Origin: Alkalithermobacter thermoalcaliphilus JW-YL-7 = DSM 7308
GTDB lineage: Bacteria; Bacillota; Clostridia; Peptostreptococcales; Peptostreptococcaceae
DNA: 64,000 nt
Direction: 5' to 3'
NCBI GenBank assembly: GCA_001584565.1
Contig: LSFY01000001.1
Span: 978,001 to 1,042,000, forward strand
Shown: positions 7,903-16,696 of the stretch, piece by piece
How the letters are laid out: each line of letters opens with the position of its first letter
How positions within the stretch are numbered: position 1 is the stretch's first letter
Notes under the pieces: generated by a model
The model's database searches: none
Told to the model about the DNA's origin: nothing
Seen by the model: only the letters and a program-made list of their open reading frames with translations
Program-made: the position numbers and the translations under genes

Positions 7903-9130
7903 CCTCTGGTATGCTTTCTAGCCAGATTTCTTCTATTATAGGAACTAAATTAGCCGGCATCTCTGGTAATCTATGACTTAATAATTCATCTAAAGAAACT
8001 ACGCCTTTTCCAACTTTTATATCTTCAAACATTTTTCTTTCTTCATCACTTAATCTACTATTATCTAATACTGATAGATCTCCCCAGTTTTCAGGGTCAT
8101 ATTTAGAAGCTTGTACCTTCGGACTTAATATAAAGTTTATAACAGCTAAAGCCCCTTCTTTATTTGTAGAGTTAAATGGTATTGCTAAAAAGTGTGTATT
8201 TCCTATAGTCCCTTTATCAAATACAAAAGAAGCACTTGTTTGTGGAAATCTTCCTGCTTGTATTCCTGCTGCAACTGAGTTTGGATTATAAGTCATAGTC
8301 ATAAATACTTCTTTGTCACTATACATATTATCAAGTTGTGCTATAGTAGCAGGATATGTTTTTCCTTCTCTCCAAAGATAAGGTTTTATCTCTTTTAAGA
8401 AATCTATAGCTGGTTGAATTTTCTCTCTTATAAGTTCTTTATCTGGCTCTAAATTCATAAATTGTTCATACCCAACTATATCATATATTATATTTCTTAC
8501 AAATGCACTTCCAGTAAAGTCTGGTGGAGCTGGGTATGTGAATTTGCCTGGATTTTCTTTTACAAGTTGTAGTAACTCTTGATGATTTCTAGGCACTGAT
8601 GTTACTCTATCTTTATCATAAATCATTACAAATTGTGCTTTTCCATAAGGTGCCTCATATCCTTCTACTTCAAATCCGAAATCATATTTTACCTCAACTG
8701 AATCTTTATCTACATATTTATTAAAGTTTGGAAGTTTTTCTGTAAACGGACCATATAAAAGGCCATTTGTCTTAGCTGTATAAAAGTTTTCTCCATTTAT
8801 CCATACAACATCTATTGTTCCTTGCTTTACATCTAACTGTTTTTCTCCTAAAAGTTTGTTTAAAATATCATCAATATTCATCGGAACCCTGTTTAAAGTT
8901 ATATCGTACTCTTCCTTTAATCTAGGAGCAACATATGTATCTAACCATTTATTTACACTGTCAGATCCACCCCAACCATAAAAATTAACAGTAGTTCCTC
9001 TACTACTTTCTAAAATACTTTCCCAATCTTTTTCTTCTAAGCTGTCTGATATTTTTTGATCATTTTGACTACATCCAATCAAACTAAAAGATAAAAATAT
9101 AGTCAAAATTACAGAAATTATTTTCTTCAT
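7895..9130 (-). CDS. YnjB-like ABC substrate-binding lipoprotein
   Basis: 411 residues with a lipoprotein signal ending LIGC (Cys20). The body matches my memory of E. coli YnjB at several points: an N-terminal FYGWGGSDSVNKWLD, then VVWINGENF, YPAPPDFTGSAF and KPYLWREGK in the same order. YnjB-type proteins (COG4134) are solute receptors of uncharacterised importers, and in E. coli the sulfurtransferase YnjE is encoded next door. Here a rhodanese lies at 264-1226. The start ATG has TAAGGAGGTT upstream. Substrate unknown; a sulfur-containing anion or thiamine-like compound is only a guess from context. Confidence 0.88.
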   Translation of the reverse strand: MKKIISVILTIFLSFSLIGCSQNDQKISDSLEEKDWESILESSRGTTVNFYGWGGSDSVNKWLDTYVAPRLKEEYDITLNRVPMNIDDILNKLLGEKQLDVKQGTIDVVWINGENFYTAKTNGLLYGPFTEKLPNFNKYVDKDSVEVKYDFGFEVEGYEAPYGKAQFVMIYDKDRVTSVPRNHQELLQLVKENPGKFTYPAPPDFTGSAFVRNIIYDIVGYEQFMNLEPDKELIREKIQPAIDFLKEIKPYLWREGKTYPATIAQLDNMYSDKEVFMTMTYNPNSVAAGIQAGRFPQTSASFVFDKGTIGNTHFLAIPFNSTNKEGALAVINFILSPKVQASKYDPENWGDLSVLDNSRLSDEERKMFEDIKVGKGVVSLDELLSHRLPEMPANLVPIIEEIWLESIPEGE

Positions 9131-9143
9131 AAGTTTAACCTCC

Positions 9144-9228
9144 TTATAAAATATATTTATATAATATTTTAGAACCTATATAAGCTTATAAAATATATTT
9201 ATATAATATTTTAGAACCTATATAAGCT
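9144..9228. repeat. 42-bp tandem duplication at the 3' end of the yeeE-like gene
   Basis: Two identical copies of a 42-bp unit (starting TTATAAAATATATTTATATA and ending CTATATAAGC), at 9144-9185 and 9186-9227. The right copy encodes the last 13-14 codons and stop of the YeeE-like protein; the left copy repeats them downstream of the stop, between this gene and the ABC operon. Confidence 0.9.
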
Positions 9229-9707
9229 CCTATAAACATAGCAATAGCAAACACCCATCCATGAACTGAAAAAGATGGTATAGCACTAAAATATGCTCCT
9301 ATATTGCATCCAAAACTTAGCCTACTTCCATACCCCATTAAAAACCCACCTATAAGTCCTACTATAAGTTGTTTTTTATTTTTAATCTTTTTTATTTTAA
9401 ATTCTTTCGCCAATAATACTGATATCAAAGCCCCAAGTATAATGGCAATATTTATTACTGTATAATAGTTATTTATAAAGTTTGATGAAGCATCTAACTC
9501 TGTAATATATGCACTATTAAAATAATACCATGAAGAAGGGTTAAAGCCTATTTTTTCTAATATATATGCCCCCCAATATACAAATCCTGTAGTTATTTTC
9601 CATGCCTTACCTGTAATCCACAGTAAAACTACATTAAGGATTCCTAATATTATACCTCCTACCCAATAAGGCCATGGTTTTTTAAATATTTTATTATATA
9701 GACTCAA
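9186..9707 (-). CDS. YeeE/YedE-family sulfur transporter, C-terminal half
   Basis: 173 residues from a TTG start at 9707 (GGGTGAT upstream). About four membrane helices. The loop GYGSRLSFGCNIGAYFSAI carries the conserved Cys of YeeE/YedE proteins, which import thiosulfate or related sulfur compounds (TsuA). A canonical TsuA is one polypeptide; here the two halves are separate genes flanking a TusA-like gene. The 3' end lies in a 42-bp tandem duplication. Confidence 0.85.
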   Translation of the reverse strand: MSLYNKIFKKPWPYWVGGIILGILNVVLLWITGKAWKITTGFVYWGAYILEKIGFNPSSWYYFNSAYITELDASSNFINNYYTVINIAIILGALISVLLAKEFKIKKIKNKKQLIVGLIGGFLMGYGSRLSFGCNIGAYFSAIPSFSVHGWVFAIAMFIGAYIGSKILYKYIL

Positions 9708-9720
9708 CGTATCACCCCTA

Positions 9721-9945
9721 CTAACTTTTTTCTATATATATTTCCCATTCACCTTCTGCTATCTCTACATAGTCTACACTAAGATTTTGCTTTTTTGCCC
9801 ACTCAACTACATTTACAATAGAACACGAATGATCTGTCTGTAGTATTAATATATCTCCTTTTTTCATTTTTTCAAGAGCTTTATGTGCCTTGATTAAAGG
9901 AATTGGACAGGCTTCGTACATGCAATCCAATTTGATTTGAGCCAT
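9721..9945 (-). CDS. TusA/SirA-like sulfur-carrier protein
   Basis: 74 residues. The hallmark CPxP motif is present (ACPIPLIKA, Cys13), which carries a persulfide in TusA/TsuB proteins. Length and the alternating strand-helix pattern match the family. It lies between two YeeE-like half-transporters, 13 and 17 bp from each, as expected for a TsuB that accepts sulfur entering through TsuA. Start ATG 9945 with AGGAGGAGAAAG. Confidence 0.92.
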   Translation of the reverse strand: MAQIKLDCMYEACPIPLIKAHKALEKMKKGDILILQTDHSCSIVNVVEWAKKQNLSVDYVEIAEGEWEIYIEKS

Positions 9946-9962
9946 ACTTTCTCCTCCTGATG

Positions 9963-10646
9963 CTACATTTTCATAATGTTATTTTTATTATGATATAAAC
10001 TAATTGCAATATATAAAATAATCAAAACTATTATTTGTAAAATACTTGCATTAGGAAAACCTAGATATTTAGGTATATATATCTGTGGAGATTTTGAAAT
10101 TATTGTTTTATCCCAAAACTCAAAGTTTACAACAGCTGTCATAGCCCCTATTATAAATCCAACTAAAACAAATATCTGAAGCATAAATCCTTCACCAATT
10201 CTCATAAGAATCCCTGATGCACATCCTCCTGCTATTACCATTCCAATACCAAATAGTAATGCTCCTATAAAAGTGTGTATTCCAACAGGATATATTTGTC
10301 CGGGTATATTGTTTATATCATTCATTACATACTGCTTTTGTATTACAGAAAAACCTATAGTACTTATAATAAAAGCTATTATTATTGCCTTTAAAATAGA
10401 TGTACTTCCTACAAGAACAGGATCTCTAAAGCTTGCGCTAAAACAAAATCTTGATCTTTGAAGTGTAAATCCAATCAAAAGACCTATTATCCAGAATCTA
10501 CTATAATATGCATTATTCTTCAAAAAGGTTGCATAGATATATATTGCTATAGCTAGAACAACTAAAGCATAATATACTTGGTTCTTTTTGGGTTTGGTTT
10601 GTTTTTTTCTTGTATTTTTGAGTTGTTGTATTTTATCTGTAGACAT
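9963..10646 (-). CDS. YeeE/YedE-family sulfur transporter, N-terminal half
   Basis: 227 residues with about five membrane segments after a Lys/Gln-rich cytoplasmic tail. YeeE hallmarks are the loop QRSRFCFSASFRDP and AGGCASGILMRIGEG with conserved Cys residues expected to relay sulfur ions through the channel. First gene of a three-gene operon with TusA and the second YeeE half. Start ATG 10646 has GAGGAG. A 13-bp stem hairpin at 10665-10700 lies directly before the ribosome site and could regulate translation or transcription. Confidence 0.86.
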   Translation of the reverse strand: MSTDKIQQLKNTRKKQTKPKKNQVYYALVVLAIAIYIYATFLKNNAYYSRFWIIGLLIGFTLQRSRFCFSASFRDPVLVGSTSILKAIIIAFIISTIGFSVIQKQYVMNDINNIPGQIYPVGIHTFIGALLFGIGMVIAGGCASGILMRIGEGFMLQIFVLVGFIIGAMTAVVNFEFWDKTIISKSPQIYIPKYLGFPNASILQIIVLIILYIAISLYHNKNNIMKM

Positions 10647-10664
10647 AAAGTACTCCTCTTCTTA

Positions 10665-10700
10665 GAAACTTGATTATGTTAAATTATAATCAAAAGTTTC
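10665..10700 (-). promoter_or_regulatory. Leader hairpin before the yeeE-tusA-yeeE operon
   Basis: GAAACTT-TGATTAT paired with ATAATCAAGTTTC, one bulge, 8-nt loop, ending just upstream of the GAGGAG site. It matches no riboswitch class that I recognise. Confidence 0.45.
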
Positions 10701-10816
10701 TTATTTTAATTATACATTAAACTAGTTTTTATAAGTATAGAGTATTATTATATTAGATAATTATGTTTTATATATTTAGATATTGTTCAATATAATCTAT
10801 ATGTTAAAATCTTAAT

Positions 10817-10925
10817 GAACAAAGTCTTCTTTGAAAAATTAATACAAAAGACTTTGCTCTAACACATTACGGAAATTATAACTTTATTACAATTTATTAA
10901 AGTGCATAATTTCCTATGTGTTATA
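10817..10925. repeat. Dispersed structured repeat, copy 1
   Basis: About 109 bp, roughly 88% identical to 40811-40922. It holds two stem-loops: an outer one built from AACAAAGTC / GACTTTG, and a long imperfect hairpin AACACAT..GGAAATTAT / ATAATTTCC.TATGTGTT with an inner ACTTT / AAAGT stem. It lies between the divergent yeeE and nucleoside hydrolase genes. It could be a miniature mobile element or a structured RNA. Confidence 0.7.
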
Positions 10926-10957
10926 AGAAAAATATATTATATAAAGGAGTTTGTACT

Positions 10958-11839
10958 ATGATTAAAATAATATTTGATTTTGATAACACTATGGGTGTTG
11001 AAGGTTGTGATGTTGACGACGGCTTAGCACTTCTTTATTTATTAGGAAGAAGCGATGTAAAAATACTAGGTATTACAACTACATATGGTAATAGCACTAT
11101 CGATACAGTCCATAATAATACTATTGAAATGTTTAAAGATCTAAATATATCTCATATACCATTATATAAAGGTAGTGCTTGTAAATCAAATAGAAAAAGT
11201 GAAGCTGCCGAATTTTTAGCTAAAGCAGCAGCTGAGCATAAAAACGAAATAACTCTTTTAGCTACTGGATCTTTAACAAATTTATACGGAGCCTATGAAA
11301 TTGATAATAACTTTTTTAAAAACTTAAAACAAATAGTTCTTATGGGTGGAATTACTAAACCTTTAATAATAAATGGCAAAAATTTAGATGAACTTAATTT
11401 TTCATGTGATCCTAAAGCTAGTTTGAAAGTGTTATCTTCTGGAATTAAGGTAACAACTTTAGATGCTCATATATGTCTTCAAGCTTTCTTTGGAGAAAAA
11501 GAATACGAAAGATTAACTAATAGCAATATTCCTATATATAAATACATTAACGATAAAACAAAATATTGGTTTAACCATGTTATGAAAGAATTCGAAATTA
11601 AAGGTTTTTATAATTGGGATATAGTATCTGCTGTTTATATAACAAACCCTGAATTATTCGAAGATAACTTCGTAAGCATAGTATCTACGGAGGATGATTT
11701 GAGTAGAGGATATTTAAAGATTAGTTCATCACCTTGTGGATACACTGTAAATATACCTTCAAAGATAAAAGATATAGACCTTTTTAATGAAATAATATTT
11801 AAGGCATGGGCAAATGTAAATATAACTAAAAAGGTATAA
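10958..11839 (+). CDS. Inosine-uridine-preferring nucleoside hydrolase
   Basis: 293 residues from ATG 10958 with AAGGAG at 10944-10949 (an upstream in-frame ATG has no ribosome site). The N-terminus IIFDFDNTMGVEGCDVDDGLAL is a longer version of the Asp cluster (DxDxxxDD) that binds calcium and ribose in IU-nucleoside hydrolases. ATGSLTNLY and VLMGG are further family blocks. It should split the N-glycosidic bond of a ribonucleoside in the cytoplasm for purine or pyrimidine salvage. Monocistronic, flanked by a structured repeat and a bidirectional terminator. Confidence 0.85.
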   Translation: MIKIIFDFDNTMGVEGCDVDDGLALLYLLGRSDVKILGITTTYGNSTIDTVHNNTIEMFKDLNISHIPLYKGSACKSNRKSEAAEFLAKAAAEHKNEITLLATGSLTNLYGAYEIDNNFFKNLKQIVLMGGITKPLIINGKNLDELNFSCDPKASLKVLSSGIKVTTLDAHICLQAFFGEKEYERLTNSNIPIYKYINDKTKYWFNHVMKEFEIKGFYNWDIVSAVYITNPELFEDNFVSIVSTEDDLSRGYLKISSSPCGYTVNIPSKIKDIDLFNEIIFKAWANVNITKKV

Positions 11840-11867
11840 GCTTAAAGCTTATACCTTTTTAGTTATA
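11822..11867. terminator. Bidirectional terminator, nucleoside hydrolase / dacF
   Basis: A 22-bp stem palindrome (ACTAAAAAGGTATAAGCTT and its complement) overlaps both stop codons of the convergent genes; A5 and T5 runs serve both directions. Confidence 0.88.
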
Positions 11868-13005
11868 TCAGATTTTTTACAACTCTAGTTAGTATTTTAA
11901 AGTATCCTGCTTTTTTATGATCTTTATTTGATACTAAATCTGATTTTGCAATTAGTTTATCTCCTTTATATATTTCTACCTGTCCTAGTTTTTGTCCTTT
12001 TGATATAGGTAATTTAATATTTTTGTCTACATTTATTCTTTTTTCTATCTCTTGTTTATCTCCTTTTTTATTTAATAAATATATAGGATCTTTACATACT
12101 GCTTCTATATTTACATCATCTGATTTATCCATTTGTATTTTTTCCACTATTTCACCTTTATCGTAAACTTTTATACTTTCATAGTTTGCAAATCCGTAAT
12201 TTAGTAAAGTAGAAGCATCACTAAATCTTTCTTTAGATGTAGGTGATCCTAAAACAACTGCAATTAATAACAAATTATCTCTTTGTGCTGAGGCGGAAAG
12301 ACAGTACTTAGCTTCAGCTGTAAATCCCGTCTTTATTCCGTTTGCTCCTTTATAAAATCTTATTAATTTGTTAGTATTTACAAGTCCAAACTTCTTTTGA
12401 TTTTTTCCAACTATTATTTCTTCCATCCATATAGTTAAGTACTTGTGTATAGACTCATGTTTTAGCAATTCTTTTGACATTAATGCTATATCGTATGCTG
12501 TAGTATAATGATTTTCTACTGGAAGGCCATTAGTATTTACAAAATTAGTATTTGTCATTCCTAATTCTTTAGCTCTTTCATTCATCTTGTTAACAAATAC
12601 TTCTTCACTTCCATATATAAATTCTGCCATTGCTACCGATGCATCGTTTCCTGAAGCCACTGCTATTCCCTTAATCAAAGTCTCTACATCCTTAACTTCT
12701 CCTGGTTCTAGATAAAGCTGACTTCCACCCATATTAGCTGCCTTTTCACTTATAGTAACTTTATCATCTAATTTAATTCTACCTTCATCTAATGCTTCCA
12801 TAATTAAAAGCAAAGTCATTATCTTTGTAACACTTGCAGGTGGAAGTTTTTCATGAGCATTTTTTTCATATATTATCTGTCCACTTTTTCCATCTATGAG
12901 TATTGCAGATGTTGCAGTAATATTTATAGCTTCATTTGCTGATGCTATAGGTATATTTATAAATACCAAAAGGCAAATTAAAAAAATACTTAACGTTTTT
13001 TTCAT
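11863..13005 (-). CDS. dacF: D-alanyl-D-alanine carboxypeptidase (DacF-type PBP)
   Basis: 380 residues from ATG 13005 (GAGGTGG upstream; the GTG at 13014 overlaps that site). A signal peptide ending SANE is followed by the serine peptidase S11 domain. The SxxK motif is SVTK, the SxN motif is SGN and the KTG motif is KTG in IKTGFTAEA; all catalytic motifs are intact. The C-terminal part is the PBP5-C beta domain and membrane-anchor region. It trims the terminal D-Ala of peptidoglycan stem peptides outside the cell. DacF versus DacA/DacB cannot be settled by sequence alone. Confidence 0.88.
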   Translation of the reverse strand: MKKTLSIFLICLLVFINIPIASANEAINITATSAILIDGKSGQIIYEKNAHEKLPPASVTKIMTLLLIMEALDEGRIKLDDKVTISEKAANMGGSQLYLEPGEVKDVETLIKGIAVASGNDASVAMAEFIYGSEEVFVNKMNERAKELGMTNTNFVNTNGLPVENHYTTAYDIALMSKELLKHESIHKYLTIWMEEIIVGKNQKKFGLVNTNKLIRFYKGANGIKTGFTAEAKYCLSASAQRDNLLLIAVVLGSPTSKERFSDASTLLNYGFANYESIKVYDKGEIVEKIQMDKSDDVNIEAVCKDPIYLLNKKGDKQEIEKRINVDKNIKLPISKGQKLGQVEIYKGDKLIAKSDLVSNKDHKKAGYFKILTRVVKNLI

Positions 13006-13088
13006 ATTTTCCACCTCATTACTTTTTTAAATATATCTTTTCACTCTGAAAAACTTATTATACAAGTATTGAATTGTAAAAAAAAATA

Positions 13089-13123
13089 AAAAGTCCTAAT
13101 CTTTGTGATTAGGACTTTTTTTT
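13089..13123 (-). terminator. Terminator after rnjA
   Basis: AAAGTCCTAATC / GATTAGGACTTT stem with A and T runs on both sides, just after the RNase J stop. Confidence 0.85.
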
Positions 13124-13128
13124 TCCAT

Positions 13129-14793
13129 TTATACTTCCATTATTATAGGTAATATCATCGGATTTCTCTTTGTTTTTTCATATAAATAGTTTTTAAGTTC
13201 ATCCTTTATTGTACTTTTTAACTGAGCCCATTCTCTTATCTGTTTTTGCTCACATTGAGAAAGAGCCTCTTTTACAACTAATTTTGCTTTTTCGATTAGA
13301 TCTTCTGACTCCCTTACATACACAAATCCTCTTGATATTATATCTGGACCTGCTAAAACTTTTCCATCTTCTTTAGATATAGTTACTACTACTACCATAA
13401 GTCCATCTTCAGAAAGATGTTTTCTATCTCTTAAAACTATATTTCCTACATCTCCAACACCTAATCCATCTACTAGGATTCTTCCTGAAGGCACTGTTCC
13501 TACTATTTTTGCACTGTTTCTATCAAGTTCAAGAACTGAACCACTAGACATAATAAATACATTTTCTTCAGGCATACCTAATGATACTGCTAATTCACCG
13601 TGTTGTTTTAAGTGTCTAAATTCTCCATGAACTGGAACAAAATATTTTGGTTTAACTAATCTATGCATTAGTTTTAGCTCTTCTTTACATGCATGACCTG
13701 AAACGTGAACATCTGCTAAATCATCATATATTACATCTGCACCTTTTTCAAAAAGTTGGTTTATAACTCTTGATACCGTTTTTTCATTTCCTGGTATAGG
13801 GTGGGCTGATATAACAACTAGATCTCCTGGTATAATTTCCATCTTTTTATGCTCTGAAGATGCCATTCTAGAAAGAGCTGACATAGGTTCACCTTGAGAC
13901 CCTGTAGTTACTATTACTATCTCGTTATCTTTATAGTTTTTTATTTCATTTAGATCTATAAGAATGTCATCAGGCATAGTCAAATATCCAAGATCTGTTG
14001 CTACATTTACAACATTAACCATTGATCTTCCTGATACTGCTACTTTTCTGTTATACTTTTGAGCTGAGTTTATTATTTGCTGTACTCTATGAATATTCGA
14101 TGCAAAAGTAGCTATTATTATTCTTCCTTGAGCATTCATAAATATTTTGTCTAAGGTATCACCTACAGTTCTTTCTGACATTGTAGATCCATTTCTCTCT
14201 ACATTTGTACTGTCAGCCATCATCAGAAGAACACCTTTTTTCCCTATTTCTGCTATTCTATGAAAATCCATAACATCTTCATCTATAGGGGTATAATCTA
14301 TTTTAAAATCTCCTGTATGGAATATAGTTCCTATATCTGTAGTTACAGCTATAGAACAAGCATCTGGTATACTGTGGTTAACTCTTATAAACTCTATTTC
14401 CATATTATTAAAGCTTATTTTTTGTCCAGCATCTACCTTTATTAATTGAGCATTATTAAATTTGTGTTCTTTTAATTTTACTTCAATTAAACCTAACGAA
14501 AGTTTTGTAGCATAAATAGGAACATTTAGTTTCTTTAGGACATAAGGAATCGCTCCTATGTGATCTTCATGTCCATGAGTTATAAAAATTCCTTTTACTT
14601 TTTCCTTATTTTTAAGTAAATAAGTTATATCAGGTATAACTATATCAATACCTAACATTTCATCTTCAGGGAAACTCAGACCACAATCTATAACTATTAT
14701 TTCATTTTTGTACTCTATTAAAGTCATGTTTTTCCCTATTTCATTCAGTCCGCCAAGAGGTATCACTCTTAGTTTTGAACTTCCTCGTGTCAT
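13129..14793 (-). CDS. rnjA: Ribonuclease J
   Basis: 554 residues, the usual length. The metallo-beta-lactamase motif HGHEDHIG (about 73-80) is intact, followed by HTGDFKID, the beta-CASP region (TVGDTLDKIF ... SGRSM) and HVSGHA. A C-terminal RNase J domain follows. It is a 5'-3' exo- and endonuclease of mRNA decay and rRNA processing. Monocistronic with its own terminator. The 220-bp upstream region carries GGTAATA / TATTACC repeats but no riboswitch that I recognise. Confidence 0.93.
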   Translation of the reverse strand: MTRGSSKLRVIPLGGLNEIGKNMTLIEYKNEIIVIDCGLSFPEDEMLGIDIVIPDITYLLKNKEKVKGIFITHGHEDHIGAIPYVLKKLNVPIYATKLSLGLIEVKLKEHKFNNAQLIKVDAGQKISFNNMEIEFIRVNHSIPDACSIAVTTDIGTIFHTGDFKIDYTPIDEDVMDFHRIAEIGKKGVLLMMADSTNVERNGSTMSERTVGDTLDKIFMNAQGRIIIATFASNIHRVQQIINSAQKYNRKVAVSGRSMVNVVNVATDLGYLTMPDDILIDLNEIKNYKDNEIVIVTTGSQGEPMSALSRMASSEHKKMEIIPGDLVVISAHPIPGNEKTVSRVINQLFEKGADVIYDDLADVHVSGHACKEELKLMHRLVKPKYFVPVHGEFRHLKQHGELAVSLGMPEENVFIMSSGSVLELDRNSAKIVGTVPSGRILVDGLGVGDVGNIVLRDRKHLSEDGLMVVVVTISKEDGKVLAGPDIISRGFVYVRESEDLIEKAKLVVKEALSQCEQKQIREWAQLKSTIKDELKNYLYEKTKRNPMILPIIMEV

Positions 14794-14954
14794 ATTTTTA
14801 CCAACTCCTTATAGTTAATTTATGTATAAAACCCGTCCAATTAATCGTACAGGTAATAATATAATCCGCCCAACTATTACCAACAATATTATTTATTCTA
14901 CCATAATTTCATTCATCATAAAATAGTATTTTAAACTTTAAATTAATACATACT

Positions 14955-14983
14955 TTGACAATCTTGTCTTTTTTTGATATGCT
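14955..14983 (+). promoter_or_regulatory. Sigma-A-type promoter of the YdjM-like gene
   Basis: TTGACA (14955-14960), 17-bp spacer, TATGCT (14978-14983). Confidence 0.7.
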
Positions 14984-15013
14984 CAAAGTGTTACACTATA
15001 TTAGGAGGTTTTT

Positions 15014-15751
15014 ATGAAAGGTAAAACACATGTAGCCGTTGGTATTCTTTCTTGCATTCAAGCATCCATAATAACTAATAAACCTTTAAGTCCTTTAGAA
15101 TTTATATTTGTTTGTATATGTTCTGTTTTACCTGATATTGATGAACCTAATTCTACTTTATCTAATCTAGTATTAAAACCATCAGTATCAAAAGCTTTAT
15201 ACAGGTATCTTATCTATTTGATTAACATGCTAGTTTTATCTATATTAACTTATATAAATAAAAATTTACTATTTAATCTTATTATTAGCTTTTTTATTAT
15301 AATATTAGTCGAAACTAAATTAAACCATTCATTTTTAAGAAAATCTCTTCTTACCTTTTTATTTGTAGTTCTTTGCTTTTCACTATATTACGTAAAAGCG
15401 CCAAATTCTTTTATAATTATTTGTATGTTTATAGGTATAGCTCCTTGGTTAAAACACAGAGGATTTACTCATAGTATTTTAGGTATAGCTTTTATATATT
15501 ATGTTTTATATGAAGTTCAAAAAATACTTAACTCTGATAATCTAGCTTTTTACGGAACTTTATCATATGCTTCTCACCTACTTTTAGGTGATATATTTAC
15601 AAAAATGGGTATACCTATATTTTATCCAATTTCTAATAAAAAAATATCTTTGGGATTTATAAAGGTAGGAAGTGCAATTGGCAATTTTTTCGAAATCTTA
15701 TATGTACTAATATTCGTAGGTATTGTTTTTTATTCTCTTAAATTATTTTAA
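15014..15751 (+). CDS. YdjM/DUF457-family membrane-bound metal-dependent hydrolase
   Basis: 245 residues. It opens with MKGKTHVAVG and SVLPDIDEPNS, has a second His motif KHRGFTHSILG, and ends with GDIFTKMGIPIFYP; this His/Asp set and 5-6 membrane helices are those of the LexA-regulated YdjM (DUF457) family. The biochemical activity is not established, although members are described as putative metal-dependent hydrolases. AGGAGG precedes ATG 15014. Convergent with fur. Confidence 0.82.
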   Translation: MKGKTHVAVGILSCIQASIITNKPLSPLEFIFVCICSVLPDIDEPNSTLSNLVLKPSVSKALYRYLIYLINMLVLSILTYINKNLLFNLIISFFIIILVETKLNHSFLRKSLLTFLFVVLCFSLYYVKAPNSFIIICMFIGIAPWLKHRGFTHSILGIAFIYYVLYEVQKILNSDNLAFYGTLSYASHLLLGDIFTKMGIPIFYPISNKKISLGFIKVGSAIGNFFEILYVLIFVGIVFYSLKLF

Positions 15752-15776
15752 AAACCCATGGCCATTTCCATGGGTT
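15752..15776. terminator. Bidirectional terminator between the YdjM-like gene and fur
   Basis: AACCCATGG-ccattt-CCATGGGTT between the two convergent stops, with A4 before and T3 after. Confidence 0.8.
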
Positions 15777-16209
15777 ATTTACATTCACTACATATACCAA
15801 AGAATTTTAAATCGTGATCGTAAATTTTAAAATTATAACTTTTTTCTATTTTCTCTTCTAGTACTTCTAAAAGATCTTCTTTTACCTCTATAACTTTCAT
15901 ACATTTTTTGCATATCAGATGGTGATGATTGTGATTTTCATCATCAACATTAACTTCATACCTTGTACAGCCATCGTCTAAGTTCAACTTTAATACTACT
16001 CCTACCTCATCTAGCAACTGAAGTGTTCTATATACAGTTGCAAGCCCTATTTCTGGACATTTTTGTTTAACTAAATCATATATTTCTTCGCTGCTTAGGT
16101 GTTTTCCTTTAGAATCGATCATAGTTTCAACTATAGATCTTCTCTGGGGAGTGAGCTTAAAACCTTCTTCTTTTAGTTTATCCTTTATAGTTTCAAGACA
16201 ATTTTCCAT
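15775..16209 (-). CDS. fur: Fur-family metalloregulator
   Basis: 144 residues. Winged helix LTPQRRSIVETM ... ATVYRTLQLLDEVGVV, then the metal-binding HNHHHLICKKCMKVIEV and the terminal FGICSECK, giving two CxxC pairs for the structural zinc site. Position next to DUF1292-ruvX-alaS agrees with the Fur gene of Peptostreptococcaceae rather than PerR or Zur. It represses iron-uptake genes when Fe(II) is bound. The upstream region is AT-rich, and I could not define a convincing Fur box. Confidence 0.85.
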   Translation of the reverse strand: MENCLETIKDKLKEEGFKLTPQRRSIVETMIDSKGKHLSSEEIYDLVKQKCPEIGLATVYRTLQLLDEVGVVLKLNLDDGCTRYEVNVDDENHNHHHLICKKCMKVIEVKEDLLEVLEEKIEKSYNFKIYDHDLKFFGICSECK

Positions 16210-16336
16210 AACTTCACCTGCATTTTTTCAAATAATAATTCTTTTCATTTAATATTTTAATCCAAGATACAAATTATGTCAACAAATATGTTAATCAAAA
16301 TCTTTATTAATGATAAAATATTTCTTTTGAAAACGA

Positions 16337-16363
16337 AAAAATAAACTGCCAAACAGCAGCTTA
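16337..16363 (-). terminator. Terminator after the DUF1292 gene
   Basis: Minus strand AATAAGCTGC-tgtttg-GCAGTTTATT followed by TTTT. Confidence 0.8.
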
Positions 16364-16627
16364 TTATTCTTCTAAACCTTCTTCTTGCATTAAAGTTTCA
16401 TAAGTTGATAAAACAGTTTCATATTCCTCATCACTTTCTATAGGAATAATAGTATATTGTCCATCTTCTTGCTCTACAATTTTAAATATATAAGCTTCTT
16501 CATTTTCATTGTCTTCTAGTGGCATAAGTATAGCATATTCGTTACCTTCAGCCTCTAGTGTCATTATTACTTCAAATTCAGTTTCTTTTCCTTCTTCATC
16601 TACTAAAGTTATTATGTTTTGTTCCAT
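16364..16627 (-). CDS. DUF1292 (YrzB-like) small acidic protein
   Basis: 87 residues, very acidic. It opens with EQNIITLVDEEGKETEFEVI and has YAILMPLE and EAYIFKI, the conserved strands of DUF1292 proteins such as B. subtilis YrzB. That family is regularly encoded beside ruvX and ireB in Firmicutes. No function is established. Expected to be cytoplasmic. Confidence 0.85.
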   Translation of the reverse strand: MEQNIITLVDEEGKETEFEVIMTLEAEGNEYAILMPLEDNENEEAYIFKIVEQEDGQYTIIPIESDEEYETVLSTYETLMQEEGLEE

Positions 16628-16696
16628 AGTTTCACCTCTTAAAATAATTATTTAATAATATTATATACTAAATATATCACTTTTAACATATAAAAT

